In this document: positions 52,343-61,570 of the stretch, in pieces | Position numbering within the stretch: position 1 is the stretch's first letter | How the letters are laid out: the number at the start of each line of letters is the position of its first letter | Assembly: GCA_963775085.1 (NCBI GenBank) | Contig: CAVZHO010000012.1 | Coordinates: forward strand, 34,144-98,143 | DNA length: 64,000 nucleotides | Source: JAAFIP01 sp963775085 | Lineage (GTDB): Bacteria; Pseudomonadota; Gammaproteobacteria; Burkholderiales; Burkholderiaceae_C | Direction: 5' to 3' | The notes under the pieces: generated by a model | What the model was told of the DNA's origin: nothing | What the model saw: only the letters and a program-made list of their open reading frames with translations | Database searches by the model: none | Program-made: the position numbers and the translations under genes

Positions 52343-54325
52343 ATGTACAGCGCCGCTTTCCTCGACATCCCTGCTCTGGCCGGTGCGCAAGGCACGGTGC
52401 GTTTGCCGGGCTCCAAAAGCATCTCTAATCGGGTGCTGCTACTGTCTGCCCTGTGTAGCGGCCGCACTGTGGTGCATGACCTGCTGGACTCCGACGATAC
52501 CCGCGTCATGCTGGATGCGCTGCGCGCGTTGGGCTGCACCGTGGAGAAAACCGACGAGACCACCGTGGCCATCACCGGTCTGGCGGGCCGCGCACCGAGC
52601 CAGGCCGCCAAGTTATTTTTAGGCAATGCGGGCACCGCCATGCGCCCGCTCACCGCTGCATTGGCTGTGCTGGGCGGCGACTTTACGCTCTCGGGCGTTG
52701 CGCGCATGCACGAGCGACCAATTGGTGATTTGGTCGATGCCCTGCGCCAGCTGGGTTGCGCGATCACCTACACGGGCAACGAAGGCTTTCCGCCACTGCA
52801 CATCGGCAAGCCGCAACTCAAGCTGGATGTGCCGATTCAGGTGCGCGGTGATGTGTCGAGCCAGTTCTTGACGGCACTATTGATGGCATTGCCTTTGGTA
52901 GCCCAAAAAGCGATAGTGATTGAAGTCGTCGGCGAGCTGATCTCCAAACCCTATATCGACATCACGCTCAATTTACTGCAGCGCTTTGGCATCACGGTGC
53001 AACGCGAAAGCTGGCAGCGCTTTACCATTCCTGCGGGTAGCCGCTACCGGTCGCCGGGCGATATTTATGTGGAAGCCGATGCCTCATCAGCTAGTTATTT
53101 TATAGCACTTGGTGCCCTGGCGACAGGGACTACCGGCAGTATTCGTATTGAAGGACTGGGTAAAAACTCGATCCAGGGCGATATCCGTTTTATTGAAGCC
53201 GCTGCCCTGATGGGTGCGCAGGTGGGCAGCGGTTCCAACCATTTAGTCATCCGCCGGGGTAGCTGGCCGCTCAAGGCCATAGACCTGGACTGCAACCACA
53301 TCCCCGATGCCGCCATGACGTTGGCGGTGATGGCCTTGTATGCCGATGGCACCACCACCTTGCGCAATATCGCCAGTTGGCGCGTCAAGGAAACCGACCG
53401 CATCGCAGCCATGGCCTGCGAGCTGCGCAAGCTGGGGGCCACGGTCGTCGAAGGCCAAGACTTTATCCAGGTTACTCCGCCTGCTGCCGTCACCGACTGG
53501 AAATCAGCAAGCATCCATACCTATGACGATCACCGCGTCGCCATGTGCTTTGCCCTGGCGGCTTTCAACCCGGCCCGCAAAATGCTGCGCATCGAAGACC
53601 CCCAATGCGTGGCCAAAACCTTCCCGGACTTTTTTGAAACCCTGTTTGAGGTCAGTCAGGCCCACAGCGTGCCCGTCATCTGTGTAGACGGCCCTTCAGC
53701 CTCCGGCAAGGGCACCTTGGCCAGCCGTTTGGCAGAACAGTTGGGTTACCACTACCTGGACTCGGGCGCGCTCTATCGCTTAACCGCATTGGCCGCCCAG
53801 CGCGCGGGGGTGGCCTGGGATGACGAGGCGGCGCTGGCACAGATTGCCGCGCACCTGCCCATCGTGTTTGAAGGCGAAACGGTCCTGCTCAATGAAGACG
53901 ATGTGTCCGAAGCGATCCGCACCGAGGCCATAGGCTCCGGCGCATCTCAGGTATCCGCTTGGCCTGCGGTACGCAAGGCTTTGACCCAACTGCAACTGGG
54001 CTTCGCCAAGCTGCCTGGACTGGTAGCCGACGGGCGCGACATGGGTACGGTGATCTTTCCCACAGCGCCCCTGAAGGTCTTTCTCACTGCCAGTGCGGTG
54101 CAAAGAGCCGAACGGCGTTATAAGCAGTTGATTTCAAAGGGAATTTCTGCTAAACTCGACCCTCTTCGCGCTGAATTGGAAGCGCGCGACGCCCGCGACT
54201 CTGGTCGCAGCATCGCGCCACTCAAAGCCGCGCAAGATGCGGTGCAACTAGACAATTCTGCGCTGTCGATCGAGCAATCGGTCGCAGCGGTGCTGTCGAT
54301 GTGGCGCAGCAAAGTGGGTGTGTGA
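52343..54325 (+). CDS. aroA-cmk: EPSP synthase-cytidylate kinase fusion
   Basis: A 660-residue two-enzyme protein. Residues 1-440 are 3-phosphoshikimate 1-carboxyvinyltransferase (LPGSKSISNRVLLLSAL, LGNAGTAMRPLTAAL, DDHRVAMCFALAAF). Residues about 443-660 are cytidylate kinase (P-loop GPSASGKGT, DSGALYRLTAL, DGRDMGTVIFP). The domains run on without a stop, a fusion I know from Comamonadaceae. ATG 52343 is right for the start of the AroA fold. DASSASYFIALGALATGTTG lies where a repeat copy overlaps a conserved AroA block. Confidence 0.93.
   Translation: MYSAAFLDIPALAGAQGTVRLPGSKSISNRVLLLSALCSGRTVVHDLLDSDDTRVMLDALRALGCTVEKTDETTVAITGLAGRAPSQAAKLFLGNAGTAMRPLTAALAVLGGDFTLSGVARMHERPIGDLVDALRQLGCAITYTGNEGFPPLHIGKPQLKLDVPIQVRGDVSSQFLTALLMALPLVAQKAIVIEVVGELISKPYIDITLNLLQRFGITVQRESWQRFTIPAGSRYRSPGDIYVEADASSASYFIALGALATGTTGSIRIEGLGKNSIQGDIRFIEAAALMGAQVGSGSNHLVIRRGSWPLKAIDLDCNHIPDAAMTLAVMALYADGTTTLRNIASWRVKETDRIAAMACELRKLGATVVEGQDFIQVTPPAAVTDWKSASIHTYDDHRVAMCFALAAFNPARKMLRIEDPQCVAKTFPDFFETLFEVSQAHSVPVICVDGPSASGKGTLASRLAEQLGYHYLDSGALYRLTALAAQRAGVAWDDEAALAQIAAHLPIVFEGETVLLNEDDVSEAIRTEAIGSGASQVSAWPAVRKALTQLQLGFAKLPGLVADGRDMGTVIFPTAPLKVFLTASAVQRAERRYKQLISKGISAKLDPLRAELEARDARDSGRSIAPLKAAQDAVQLDNSALSIEQSVAAVLSMWRSKVGV
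53089..53143 (+). repeat. Probable dispersed repeat inside the aroA part
   Basis: Forward and sense (TTTTATAGCACTTGGTGCCC, then GCGACAGGGACTACC). It is read FIALGALATGTTG in the common sense frame. Part of the match could be chance because AroA proteins have SSASYF here anyway. Confidence 0.5.
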
Positions 54326-54439
54326 GGGGGTTTTCCCCGCATATTGTCCACTACTGGCCCTGAAGGTTCTTTTCGCGCTGCATGCGCCCTGGCCCTCAGG
54401 ATTTTTAACGTAACCCGCGGGAAAACACCCGTAAAACCA

Positions 54440-54458
54440 GCGTAAGCAGCTATATAAA
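54440..54458 (-). repeat. Short fragment of the dispersed repeat in the rpsA leader
   Basis: GCGTAAGCAGCTATATAAA is the reverse of the 5' half of the element. It lies in the 183-bp gap before rpsA, which otherwise shows only the ribosome-binding site AGGA at about 54499. Confidence 0.5.
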
Positions 54459-54508
54459 CAGGAGCATTTCGCGCCTGTACATCCTGCCTGTCGCCATTAG
54501 GAAATTAA

Positions 54509-56191
54509 ATGTCTGAATCTTTTGCAGCCCTTTTTGAAGAATCCCTGACGCGCTCGGAAATGCGCGCTGGCGAGGTCATTACCGCCGAAGTCGTGCGGAT
54601 GGACCACAACCACGTTGTCGTCAATGCCGGCCTCAAGTCCGAAGCCTTTATTGAGCTCTCCGAGTTCAAAAATGACAAAGGCGAGATCGAAGTCAAAGTG
54701 GGCGATTTCGTATCGGTCGCTATCGGTTCTATCGAAAACGGCTACGGTGACACGATTTTGTCGCGCGACACCGCCAAGCGTCTGGCCAGCTGGATGAGCC
54801 TGGAAAAAGCCCTGGAATCGGGCGAATTCGTCACTGGCATGACCAGCGGCAAGGTCAAGGGCGGCCTGATGGTCATGGTCAACGGCATCCGCGCCTTCCT
54901 GCCTGGCTCGCTGATCGAAGCACGTCCGCTCAAGGATCTGTCCCCCTACGAGAACAAACTGCTTGAGTTCAAGGTGATCAAGCTGGACCGCAAGCGAAAC
55001 AACGTTGTGCTCAGCCACCGCGCCGTGCGCGAAGCCAGCATGGGTGAAGAGCGCGCCAAGCTGATGACTACCCTGAAAGAAGGCTCGGTTGTGCATGGCG
55101 TGGTCAAAAATATTACCGAATACGGCGCATTCGTCGACCTCGGCGGTGTGGACGGTCTCTTGCACATCACCGACATGGCCTGGCGCCGTGTACGCCACCC
55201 CTCCGAGGTGGTGCAGCCTGGTCAAGAGATCACGGCCAAGATCCTCAAGTTTGACACCGAGAAAAACCGCGTGTCCCTGGGCCTCAAGCAGATGGGCGAC
55301 GACCCATGGATGGGCGTGAACCGCCGCTACCCCACCAGCACCCGCATGTTCGGCAAGATCACCAACATCGCCGACTACGGCGCATTTGTGGAAATCGAAC
55401 CCGGCATCGAAGGCCTGGTGCACGTCTCCGAGATGGACTGGACCAACAAGAACGTCGCTCCTAACAAGCTCGTCACCCTGGGCCAGGAAGTCGAAGTCAT
55501 GGTCTTGGAAATCGACGAAGACAAGCGCCGCATTTCCCTGGGCATGAAGCAGTGCAAGGCCAACCCATGGCAAGAATTTGCAGCGCAAACCAAGCGCGGC
55601 GACCGCGTCAAAGGCCCCATCAAGTCGATTACCGACTTTGGCGTGTTTGTCGGCCTGGCCGCTGGCATCGACGGCCTGGTGCACCTGTCTGACCTGTCCT
55701 GGAATGAGACTGGCGAAGTGGCTGTACGTGAGTACAAAAAAGGCCAGGATGTCGAAGCCATCGTATTGGCAGTGGACGTGGACCGCGAGCGCATCAGCCT
55801 GGGCATCAAGCAGCTTGACAGCGACCCCTTCACCACCTTCACCTCGATCAACGACAAAGGTTCGTTCGTTACCGGTAAAGTCAAAACCGTCGATGCCAAG
55901 GGTGCCGAGATTGACCTGGGCGAAGACATCATCGGCTACCTGCGTGCCTCCGAAATCAGCCGTGACCGCGTGGAAGATGCACGCAACGTGCTTAAAGAAG
56001 GCGACGAAGTCAATGCCGTGGTGGTCAACATCGACCGCAAGACCCGCAACATCCAGTTGTCGATCAAGGCCAAAGACCAAGCTGACCAGAACGAAGCCAT
56101 GGCATCGCTGTCGCAGCAGTCTTCCAAAGAGAATGCTGGGACGACGAGCCTGGGCGCGTTGCTGCGGGCTAAGTTGGATAACAACGGCTAG
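54509..56191 (+). CDS. rpsA: 30S ribosomal protein S1
   Basis: A 560-residue S1 protein with six S1/OB repeats (for example GVVKNITEYGAFVDLGGVDG, then GKITNIADYGAFVEIEPGIE and GPIKSITDFGVFVGLAAGID). It recruits mRNA to the 30S subunit. Position after cmk and before ihfB is the standard proteobacterial order. Confidence 0.96.
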   Translation: MSESFAALFEESLTRSEMRAGEVITAEVVRMDHNHVVVNAGLKSEAFIELSEFKNDKGEIEVKVGDFVSVAIGSIENGYGDTILSRDTAKRLASWMSLEKALESGEFVTGMTSGKVKGGLMVMVNGIRAFLPGSLIEARPLKDLSPYENKLLEFKVIKLDRKRNNVVLSHRAVREASMGEERAKLMTTLKEGSVVHGVVKNITEYGAFVDLGGVDGLLHITDMAWRRVRHPSEVVQPGQEITAKILKFDTEKNRVSLGLKQMGDDPWMGVNRRYPTSTRMFGKITNIADYGAFVEIEPGIEGLVHVSEMDWTNKNVAPNKLVTLGQEVEVMVLEIDEDKRRISLGMKQCKANPWQEFAAQTKRGDRVKGPIKSITDFGVFVGLAAGIDGLVHLSDLSWNETGEVAVREYKKGQDVEAIVLAVDVDRERISLGIKQLDSDPFTTFTSINDKGSFVTGKVKTVDAKGAEIDLGEDIIGYLRASEISRDRVEDARNVLKEGDEVNAVVVNIDRKTRNIQLSIKAKDQADQNEAMASLSQQSSKENAGTTSLGALLRAKLDNNG

Positions 56192-56282
56192 GAAAGAAAA
56201 GAGTTGATCAGTGCGAGGACAGAGCAAGCCTTGCGCCTAGGGCGCTTTGGGCTTGGTCTGTCCCCCACAAAGGAATGCTCTA

Positions 56283-56594
56283 ATGACTCGCAGTGACCTA
56301 GTAGAGGCCCTGGCCTCCCAGTTCCATCAGCTCACCCACCGTGATGCCGAATTCGCCGTGAAGACGATTTTGGACGCGATGGGGGATGCTTTGGTGCGGG
56401 GCCACCGGATTGAGATTCGTGGTTTTGGCAGTTTTTCGGTCAATCGCCGCCCTCCCCGCATCGGGCGCAACCCGCGCACAGGCGAGTCGGTGACCATTCC
56501 TGAAAAGCGTGTGCCGCACTTCAAACCGGGCAAAGCCCTGCGCGAAGCGGTAGATAGCAAAACGCTGGAGCTGTTGGCTGGCAAAAAACTCTAG
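56283..56594 (+). CDS. ihfB: Integration host factor subunit beta
   Basis: A 103-residue HU/IHF protein (RSDLVEALASQF, IEIRGFGSFSVNRRPPRIGR with the Pro that intercalates DNA, NPRTGESVTIPEKRVPHFKP). AAAGGA precedes the ATG. IHF bends DNA at promoters and recombination sites. Confidence 0.95.
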   Translation: MTRSDLVEALASQFHQLTHRDAEFAVKTILDAMGDALVRGHRIEIRGFGSFSVNRRPPRIGRNPRTGESVTIPEKRVPHFKPGKALREAVDSKTLELLAGKKL

Positions 56595-56656
56595 CCTGCA
56601 ACCCGCGCGCAAGCGCTGTGGGAGCCGATAGAATCAGGCTACACCGTTTTTTTAAT

Positions 56657-56935
56657 ATGCAAAAAGTCCTATGGCTGCTTCGGTGGATACTGAAGGCAGC
56701 CATTTTTTTTACCCTCTTCGCTTTCGCGCTGAACAACCAGCACGTAGTGGATGCGCATTTCTTTTTTGGCAATCTGTGGAAAACACCGCTCATCGTATTG
56801 GTGCTGATAGCTTTCACCCTGGGCGTGGTGGTCGGCGTACTGGGCATGGTGCCGCGCTGGTGGCGCCAGCGCGGCACGGTGCGCAAGCTCAAGGCGCGCG
56901 AGATGACTAACGCCGTTGACGGCCTGCCCAAGTAA
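56657..56935 (+). CDS. lapA: LapA-domain inner-membrane protein
   Basis: A 92-residue protein with two membrane helices (ILKAAIFFTLFAFAL and TPLIVLVLIAFTLGVVVG) and the NNQHVVDAHFFFG link typical of LapA/YciS. It acts with LapB in LPS assembly and control of LpxC. It lies 3 bp before lapB. Confidence 0.88.
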   Translation: MQKVLWLLRWILKAAIFFTLFAFALNNQHVVDAHFFFGNLWKTPLIVLVLIAFTLGVVVGVLGMVPRWWRQRGTVRKLKAREMTNAVDGLPK

Positions 56936-56938
56936 GCC

Positions 56939-58120
56939 ATGGACATTGACATCACCTGGGTGCTGTTGGGCCTGCCGCTGGCTTTTGTGCTGGGCTGGAC
57001 AGCATCGCGCGTGGACATACGCCAATTGCGCGTTGAGAACCGCCGCTCACCCAAGGCGTACTTCAAGGGTTTGAATTATTTGCTCAACGAGCAGCAAGAC
57101 CTGGCGATTGATGCCTTTATTGAGGCGGTACAAAACGACCCCGACACCTCCGAGCTGCACTTTGCCCTGGGCAGCCTGTTTCGCCGCCGTGGCGAGTACG
57201 ACCGTGCCGTACGCGTGCACGAGCACCTGCTCTCGCGCGGTGACCTCAAACAAGCCGAGCGTGACCGCGCCCAGCACGCCCTGTCGCTGGATTTTCTCAA
57301 GGCTGGTTTACTCGACCGCGCCGAGGATGCATTGGCCAAACTGGAAGGTACGCGCTTTGAGCCGCAGGCCCGGCTGGCGCGTCTGGCCGTGTATGAACGC
57401 ACCCGCGACTGGCCGCAGGCCACACGGATTGCGCAGCAACTGCAAACCGCCAACCATGGCGACTTCAGTGTGCGCACAGCCCACTATCTGTGTGAGCAGG
57501 CCAGCGAGCTGAGCAAAGGCGCTACACCCAATGCGCCGGCCATGCAGGAGGCGCAAGCCTTGCTGCAACGCGCCATTGACAGCGCCCCCGATGCCAGCCG
57601 CGCCCGCATCGAGCTAGCCGCACTGCAAAGCCAGGCCGGGCAGCCACTGGAGGCCTATAAAACCCTGGAAGTCATTGTAGAACGTGCGCAGGCAGCAACG
57701 CCTTTGGTAGCAGATCAGTTGCAAAAACTGGCCCTGCAATGCGGGCGTGCCACGCAGGCCCTGGGTCTCTTGCAAAGCAATTACGCCCAGTCGCACTCTA
57801 TCGACGTGCTGCAAGCCATCATCACTTTGCAAAACGCCCAAGGCAGCGACAAGCAGGTGCGTGACCATGCACGCAACCTGTATGTGCAGCACCTGGAAAA
57901 AGAACCCTCGCTGGCGGTCGCCGCCCGTTGGCTGGAGGGCGAAAAGCTCGAGCATGAGCAGTTTCACCCCCAAGTCCAGCGCGCGCTGGACAAAGCCGTG
58001 CAACCCCTGCTACGCTACCGCTGCGCCGCCTGTGGTTTTGAGGCGCAGCGCCATTTTTGGCAATGCCCCGGCTGTCAGGCCTGGGACAGCTACCCCGCTC
58101 GGCGGATTGAAGAACTTTAA
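56939..58120 (+). CDS. lapB: LapB lipopolysaccharide assembly protein
   Basis: A 393-residue protein: N-terminal membrane helix (LLGLPLAFVLGWTAS), TPR repeats through about residue 350, and a rubredoxin-like zinc end YRCAACGF with CPGCQAWDSYP. LapB (YciM) guides FtsH-dependent degradation of LpxC and so sets LPS output. Here it is next to LPS heptose genes. Confidence 0.92.
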   Translation: MDIDITWVLLGLPLAFVLGWTASRVDIRQLRVENRRSPKAYFKGLNYLLNEQQDLAIDAFIEAVQNDPDTSELHFALGSLFRRRGEYDRAVRVHEHLLSRGDLKQAERDRAQHALSLDFLKAGLLDRAEDALAKLEGTRFEPQARLARLAVYERTRDWPQATRIAQQLQTANHGDFSVRTAHYLCEQASELSKGATPNAPAMQEAQALLQRAIDSAPDASRARIELAALQSQAGQPLEAYKTLEVIVERAQAATPLVADQLQKLALQCGRATQALGLLQSNYAQSHSIDVLQAIITLQNAQGSDKQVRDHARNLYVQHLEKEPSLAVAARWLEGEKLEHEQFHPQVQRALDKAVQPLLRYRCAACGFEAQRHFWQCPGCQAWDSYPARRIEEL

Positions 58121-58142
58121 GCATCCCACTTCATTTTTATTT

Positions 58143-59120
58143 ATGTCGCAAACTGATTCGACTCCGCTACCCCCTACGGCAGCGCAATTGGCCACCAACA
58201 AAGTCCTGGTGGTCGGCGATGCCATGCTGGACCGCTACTGGTACGGCACCGTCGAGCGCATCAGCCCCGAAGCCCCGGTGCCCGTGGTGCGTGTGACGCG
58301 GGAAGAAGAGCGCATTGGCGCCGCCGCCAACGTGGCCTATAACGTCGTGTGCCTGGGTGCACAGGCCAGCTTCATCGGCGTGGTGGGCAATGATGAACCA
58401 GGCCGTAAACTCGAAGCCTTGATGCAAAAAACCGGCATTGCCACCCATATGGCGCGCGACGGTGGGCTGCAAACCACGGTCAAACTGCGCGTCATTGGCC
58501 GTGCGCAACAATTGATACGGCTGGATTTTGAAACCGTGCCCGACCACGATGTGCTAGCCAGCCAGACAGCGATGTTTGCCGATCTGGTAGCCAAGCACTG
58601 CGTCGTGCTGTTTTCTGACTACGGCAAGGGCAGCCTGGCCTATGTGGCCAGCATGATTGACACCGCCCGCAAGGCTGGCAAACAGGTTTTGGTGGACCCC
58701 AAAGGATCGGACTATGCACGCTACAAAAATGCCAACGTGCTCACACCCAACCGGATGGAGTTGCAACAGGTCGTAGGCAGCTGGAGTAGCGAAGACGATC
58801 TGGCCATCAAAGCACAAAACCTTCGTAGCGCGCTCCATCTGGATGCCCTGCTGCTGACCCGCAGCGAAGATGGCATGAGCCTGTTTGACGCGCAAGGCGC
58901 GCGCCATGTCAAGGCCCAGGCGCGCGAGGTATTTGACGTGACCGGTGCGGGCGACACCGTCATCGCGACCCTGGCCACCTGCGTCGCCAGCGGTATGAGC
59001 CTGCGCAACGCTTTGCATTTTGCCAACCGCGCAGGCGGCATTGTGGTGGGCAAGTTTGGCACGGCCACCGTGTCGTACGCCGAACTGTTTGGCGCTGCCA
59101 ACGAGGGAATCCGACCATGA
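58143..59120 (+). CDS. rfaE1: D-glycero-beta-D-manno-heptose-7-phosphate kinase
   Basis: A 325-residue PfkB-type kinase (HldA/RfaE domain I): VVGDAMLDRYWYG, ISPEAPVPVVRV, GAAANVAYNV and the catalytic DVTGAGDTVIATLA. The adenylyltransferase domain of HldE is not fused, so HldC must be encoded elsewhere. It overlaps rfaD by 4 bases (ATGA). Confidence 0.93.
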   Translation: MSQTDSTPLPPTAAQLATNKVLVVGDAMLDRYWYGTVERISPEAPVPVVRVTREEERIGAAANVAYNVVCLGAQASFIGVVGNDEPGRKLEALMQKTGIATHMARDGGLQTTVKLRVIGRAQQLIRLDFETVPDHDVLASQTAMFADLVAKHCVVLFSDYGKGSLAYVASMIDTARKAGKQVLVDPKGSDYARYKNANVLTPNRMELQQVVGSWSSEDDLAIKAQNLRSALHLDALLLTRSEDGMSLFDAQGARHVKAQAREVFDVTGAGDTVIATLATCVASGMSLRNALHFANRAGGIVVGKFGTATVSYAELFGAANEGIRP

Positions 59121-60151
59121 AAATTGTCGTCACGGGCGCTGCCGGTTTTATTGGCAGCAACATCATTGCCGCGCTGAACGCGCGCGGCATCAGCAACATC
59201 ATTGCGGTGGACGATCTGACGGCGGGCGACAAGTTTCGCAATCTGGCGGACTTGCAGATTGCCGACTATGTGGATGCCGGTGATTTCTACCTGAACTTCA
59301 GGCAAGGCGTGTATGGCAAAGTCGAAGCCGTGTTCCACGAGGGGGCCTGCAGCGACACCATGGAGCAGGACGGCAAGTACATGATGGCCAACAACTACGG
59401 CCTGTCCCAGCAATTGTTTACAGCCTGCCAAGCGCAGGGCGTGCGCCTGCTGTACGCATCGTCCGCTGCGACCTATGGGGGCAGCAATACCTTCAAAGAA
59501 TCTCCCGAGTTTGAAAAGCCGCTCAATGTCTACGGCTACAGCAAATTGCTGTTTGACCAGACGATGCGCCGTGAGCTCGGTGCGCAGTTTGAGCGCACCA
59601 AGACGCAGGTCGTGGGCTTTAGGTACTTCAACGTCTACGGCCCGCGCGAGCAGCACAAAGGCCGCATGGCCAGCGTGGCCTTTCACCAGTTTCACGAGTT
59701 CCGCAAGCAAGGCAAAGTCAAACTGTTTGGCGAGTACGGCGGTTATGCCCCTGGCGCGCAGATGCGCGACTTTGTGTCAGTGGACGACGTGGTGGCTGTG
59801 AATCTGTGGTTCTTCGACCATCCCGATAAGTCCGGTATTTTCAACCTGGGCACGGGCCGTGCGCAACCCTTTAATGATGTGGCGCATGCGGTGGTAGGCA
59901 CTTTGGTCGCACTCAATAGTGCTACTAATTCGGGAGCTAACAACGTCCCCTCATCAGGGACTATGGCGCAAAATACCCATTTGTTAGTGGAGTATGTGGC
60001 CTTCCCCGATGCCTTGCGTGGCAAATACCAATGCTATACCCAAGCAGACCTCACCGCGCTGCGCGCCACGGGTTGCCAGCATGTATTTGCAGATGTTCAA
60101 ACCGGAGTGCAGCGCTATATGCAGTGGCTGGCCGCTGCAGAGCTGGGCTAG
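59117..60151 (+). CDS. rfaD: ADP-L-glycero-D-manno-heptose-6-epimerase
   Basis: A 344-residue SDR epimerase (HldD): NAD motif GAAGFIGSNIIAALN, YGYSKLLFDQ with catalytic Tyr/Lys and GFRYFNVYGPRE. It makes the L,D-heptose donor for the inner core. Near residues 268-290 the chain carries ATNSGANNVPSSGTMAQN, from a degenerate dispersed-repeat copy; typical HldD proteins are shorter here. Confidence 0.93.
   Translation: MKIVVTGAAGFIGSNIIAALNARGISNIIAVDDLTAGDKFRNLADLQIADYVDAGDFYLNFRQGVYGKVEAVFHEGACSDTMEQDGKYMMANNYGLSQQLFTACQAQGVRLLYASSAATYGGSNTFKESPEFEKPLNVYGYSKLLFDQTMRRELGAQFERTKTQVVGFRYFNVYGPREQHKGRMASVAFHQFHEFRKQGKVKLFGEYGGYAPGAQMRDFVSVDDVVAVNLWFFDHPDKSGIFNLGTGRAQPFNDVAHAVVGTLVALNSATNSGANNVPSSGTMAQNTHLLVEYVAFPDALRGKYQCYTQADLTALRATGCQHVFADVQTGVQRYMQWLAAAELG
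59920..59974 (+). repeat. Degenerate dispersed repeat inside rfaD
   Basis: Forward and sense (GAGCTAACAACGTCCCC, then TCAGGGACTATGGCG). It is read GANNVPSSGTMA in the common sense frame. Confidence 0.65.
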
Positions 60152-60198
60152 GCCTGGCAACCCCAAACCGCGTGGTGCAGGCCTGCACCCTCGCGTGT

Positions 60199-61566
60199 TT
60201 AACCGGGGGGGTTAAGCAAGCCCGCCAAGGCACTGGCCATGCGCTGCGTGGCCCCGCGTGAGCTGGTAAGCCATTGCGTCCCGGCGGTGCACATGGCGGT
60301 ATTCCAGGCCTTATCGGCGACAATCGACAACGCCGCCTGCAGTGCACGCGGCATATCAGCCTCACGCACGGCCGCGCCCTGTTTTTCAGCGGTCTGCGCG
60401 GCCTCTGCAAAGTTAAAGGTATGCGGGCCCATCACTACCGGGCAACCGGCTGCTATCGCTTCGATCAGGTTTTGCCCACCCAAGGGCGCAAAGCTGCCGC
60501 CCAGCAGCGCCACATGGGCCAGGCCATAGTACAGCGCCATCTCGCCCAGGCTGTCGCCCAGCCAGACATCGGCAGCAACGGGCTGCGCACCCCACTGCGA
60601 GCGGCGCGACACCGTAAAACCTGCGCGCTCGATAGCTTGTGCCACCTCGTCAAAACGCTGGGGGTGGCGCGGCACAATCAACCATTGCACTGCGCCAGTT
60701 GCCGCTGCGTGCGCTTGCGATGGGCTGAAGTTTTGCTCGTTATTAGCTACTAAATTAGTAGCAGATTGCGTCCTGGCGACAAGGACTATGGCGCGTATTT
60801 GCTCTAAAAACAGGGCATCTTCACCTTCCCGGGCGCTGGCCAGCATCAAGACCGGACGTGGGCTGTTTGCGCGCCATGTACGCCCCTGTTGCACCTGGGT
60901 CGCCTCTGGCGTGGCATCGTATTTCACGTTGCCTTGTACGCTCACTTGCGTTGCGCCCACTGCGTGCAGGCGCTGTGCATCCTCTTGCGTTTGCGCCCAC
61001 ACCTGGGCGAAGCTTGCGTAGGCGGGCCGCGCCAGCCAGGCCATGCGCTGCGCGCTGCGCGCTGAACTATCGTTGAGCCGCGCATTGGCCAGCACCAGGG
61101 GCACGCCGTGGCGCTGCGCCTGGGCGCACAGGTTAGGCCAGACCTCGGTTTCCATCACGATGCCGATGCGCGGTTTGAAGTGATTAAAAAAACGCTGCGT
61201 TGCGCCCTGCGTGTCCCAGGGCAACCAGGCCTGCATGTCGCCGCTTTGCAATAGCTTAGCGCCCTCCTCGCGCCCGGTGGCTGTGCTGTGGGTGAGGAGC
61301 AGGCGCATGCCGGGCAACTGGCTGCGCAGTTGCACTAACAAAATCGCAGCGGCGCGGGTCTCGCCCAGCGACACAGCGTGGATCCACACATAGCCCGTTG
61401 CGGCAACTTGCACCATCGTAGGCGGCGTTTCATACCTGCCAAAACGCTCGGCCATGTGCAGGCCATACATCGGCTCCTGCTGGGCACGGCGGGCAAGTTT
61501 GGCGCGCAGCACGGGTTGCGCCAACCACATGCCGATGGAGTACAGGCTAAGCGTGAGATTGCGCAT
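60199..61566 (-). CDS. waaA: 3-deoxy-D-manno-octulosonic acid (Kdo) transferase
   Basis: A 455-residue inner-membrane Kdo transferase: N-terminal anchor (LYSIGMWLAQPVLR), IHAVSLGETRAA, METEVWPNL, ANARLNDSSARS and the donor site GGSFAPLGGQNLIEA. It adds Kdo to lipid IVA. The ATG at 61566 lies 4 bp after the waaC stop. Residues about 255-275 (AIVLVARTQSATNLVA) are a dispersed-repeat insertion. Confidence 0.93.
   Translation of the reverse strand: MRNLTLSLYSIGMWLAQPVLRAKLARRAQQEPMYGLHMAERFGRYETPPTMVQVAATGYVWIHAVSLGETRAAAILLVQLRSQLPGMRLLLTHSTATGREEGAKLLQSGDMQAWLPWDTQGATQRFFNHFKPRIGIVMETEVWPNLCAQAQRHGVPLVLANARLNDSSARSAQRMAWLARPAYASFAQVWAQTQEDAQRLHAVGATQVSVQGNVKYDATPEATQVQQGRTWRANSPRPVLMLASAREGEDALFLEQIRAIVLVARTQSATNLVANNEQNFSPSQAHAAATGAVQWLIVPRHPQRFDEVAQAIERAGFTVSRRSQWGAQPVAADVWLGDSLGEMALYYGLAHVALLGGSFAPLGGQNLIEAIAAGCPVVMGPHTFNFAEAAQTAEKQGAAVREADMPRALQAALSIVADKAWNTAMCTAGTQWLTSSRGATQRMASALAGLLNPPG
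60742..60802 (+). repeat. Dispersed repeat inside waaA
   Basis: Forward, antisense to the gene (GTAGCAGATTGCGTCC, then GCGACAAGGACTATGG). It is read AIVLVARTQSATNLVA, in the same frame as other antisense copies. Confidence 0.78.
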
Positions 61567-61570
61567 GGTT

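Noticed and set aside
54497..56227. 576-codon open frame antisense to rpsA
   Set aside because: Shadow of a highly conserved ribosomal protein gene; it follows the S1 repeat pattern and has no independent similarity.
60174..60189. 16-bp palindrome GGTGCAGGCCTGCACC between rfaD and waaA
   Set aside because: It has no loop or T-tract and GC-rich palindromes of this size occur by chance; a terminator role is possible but not supported.
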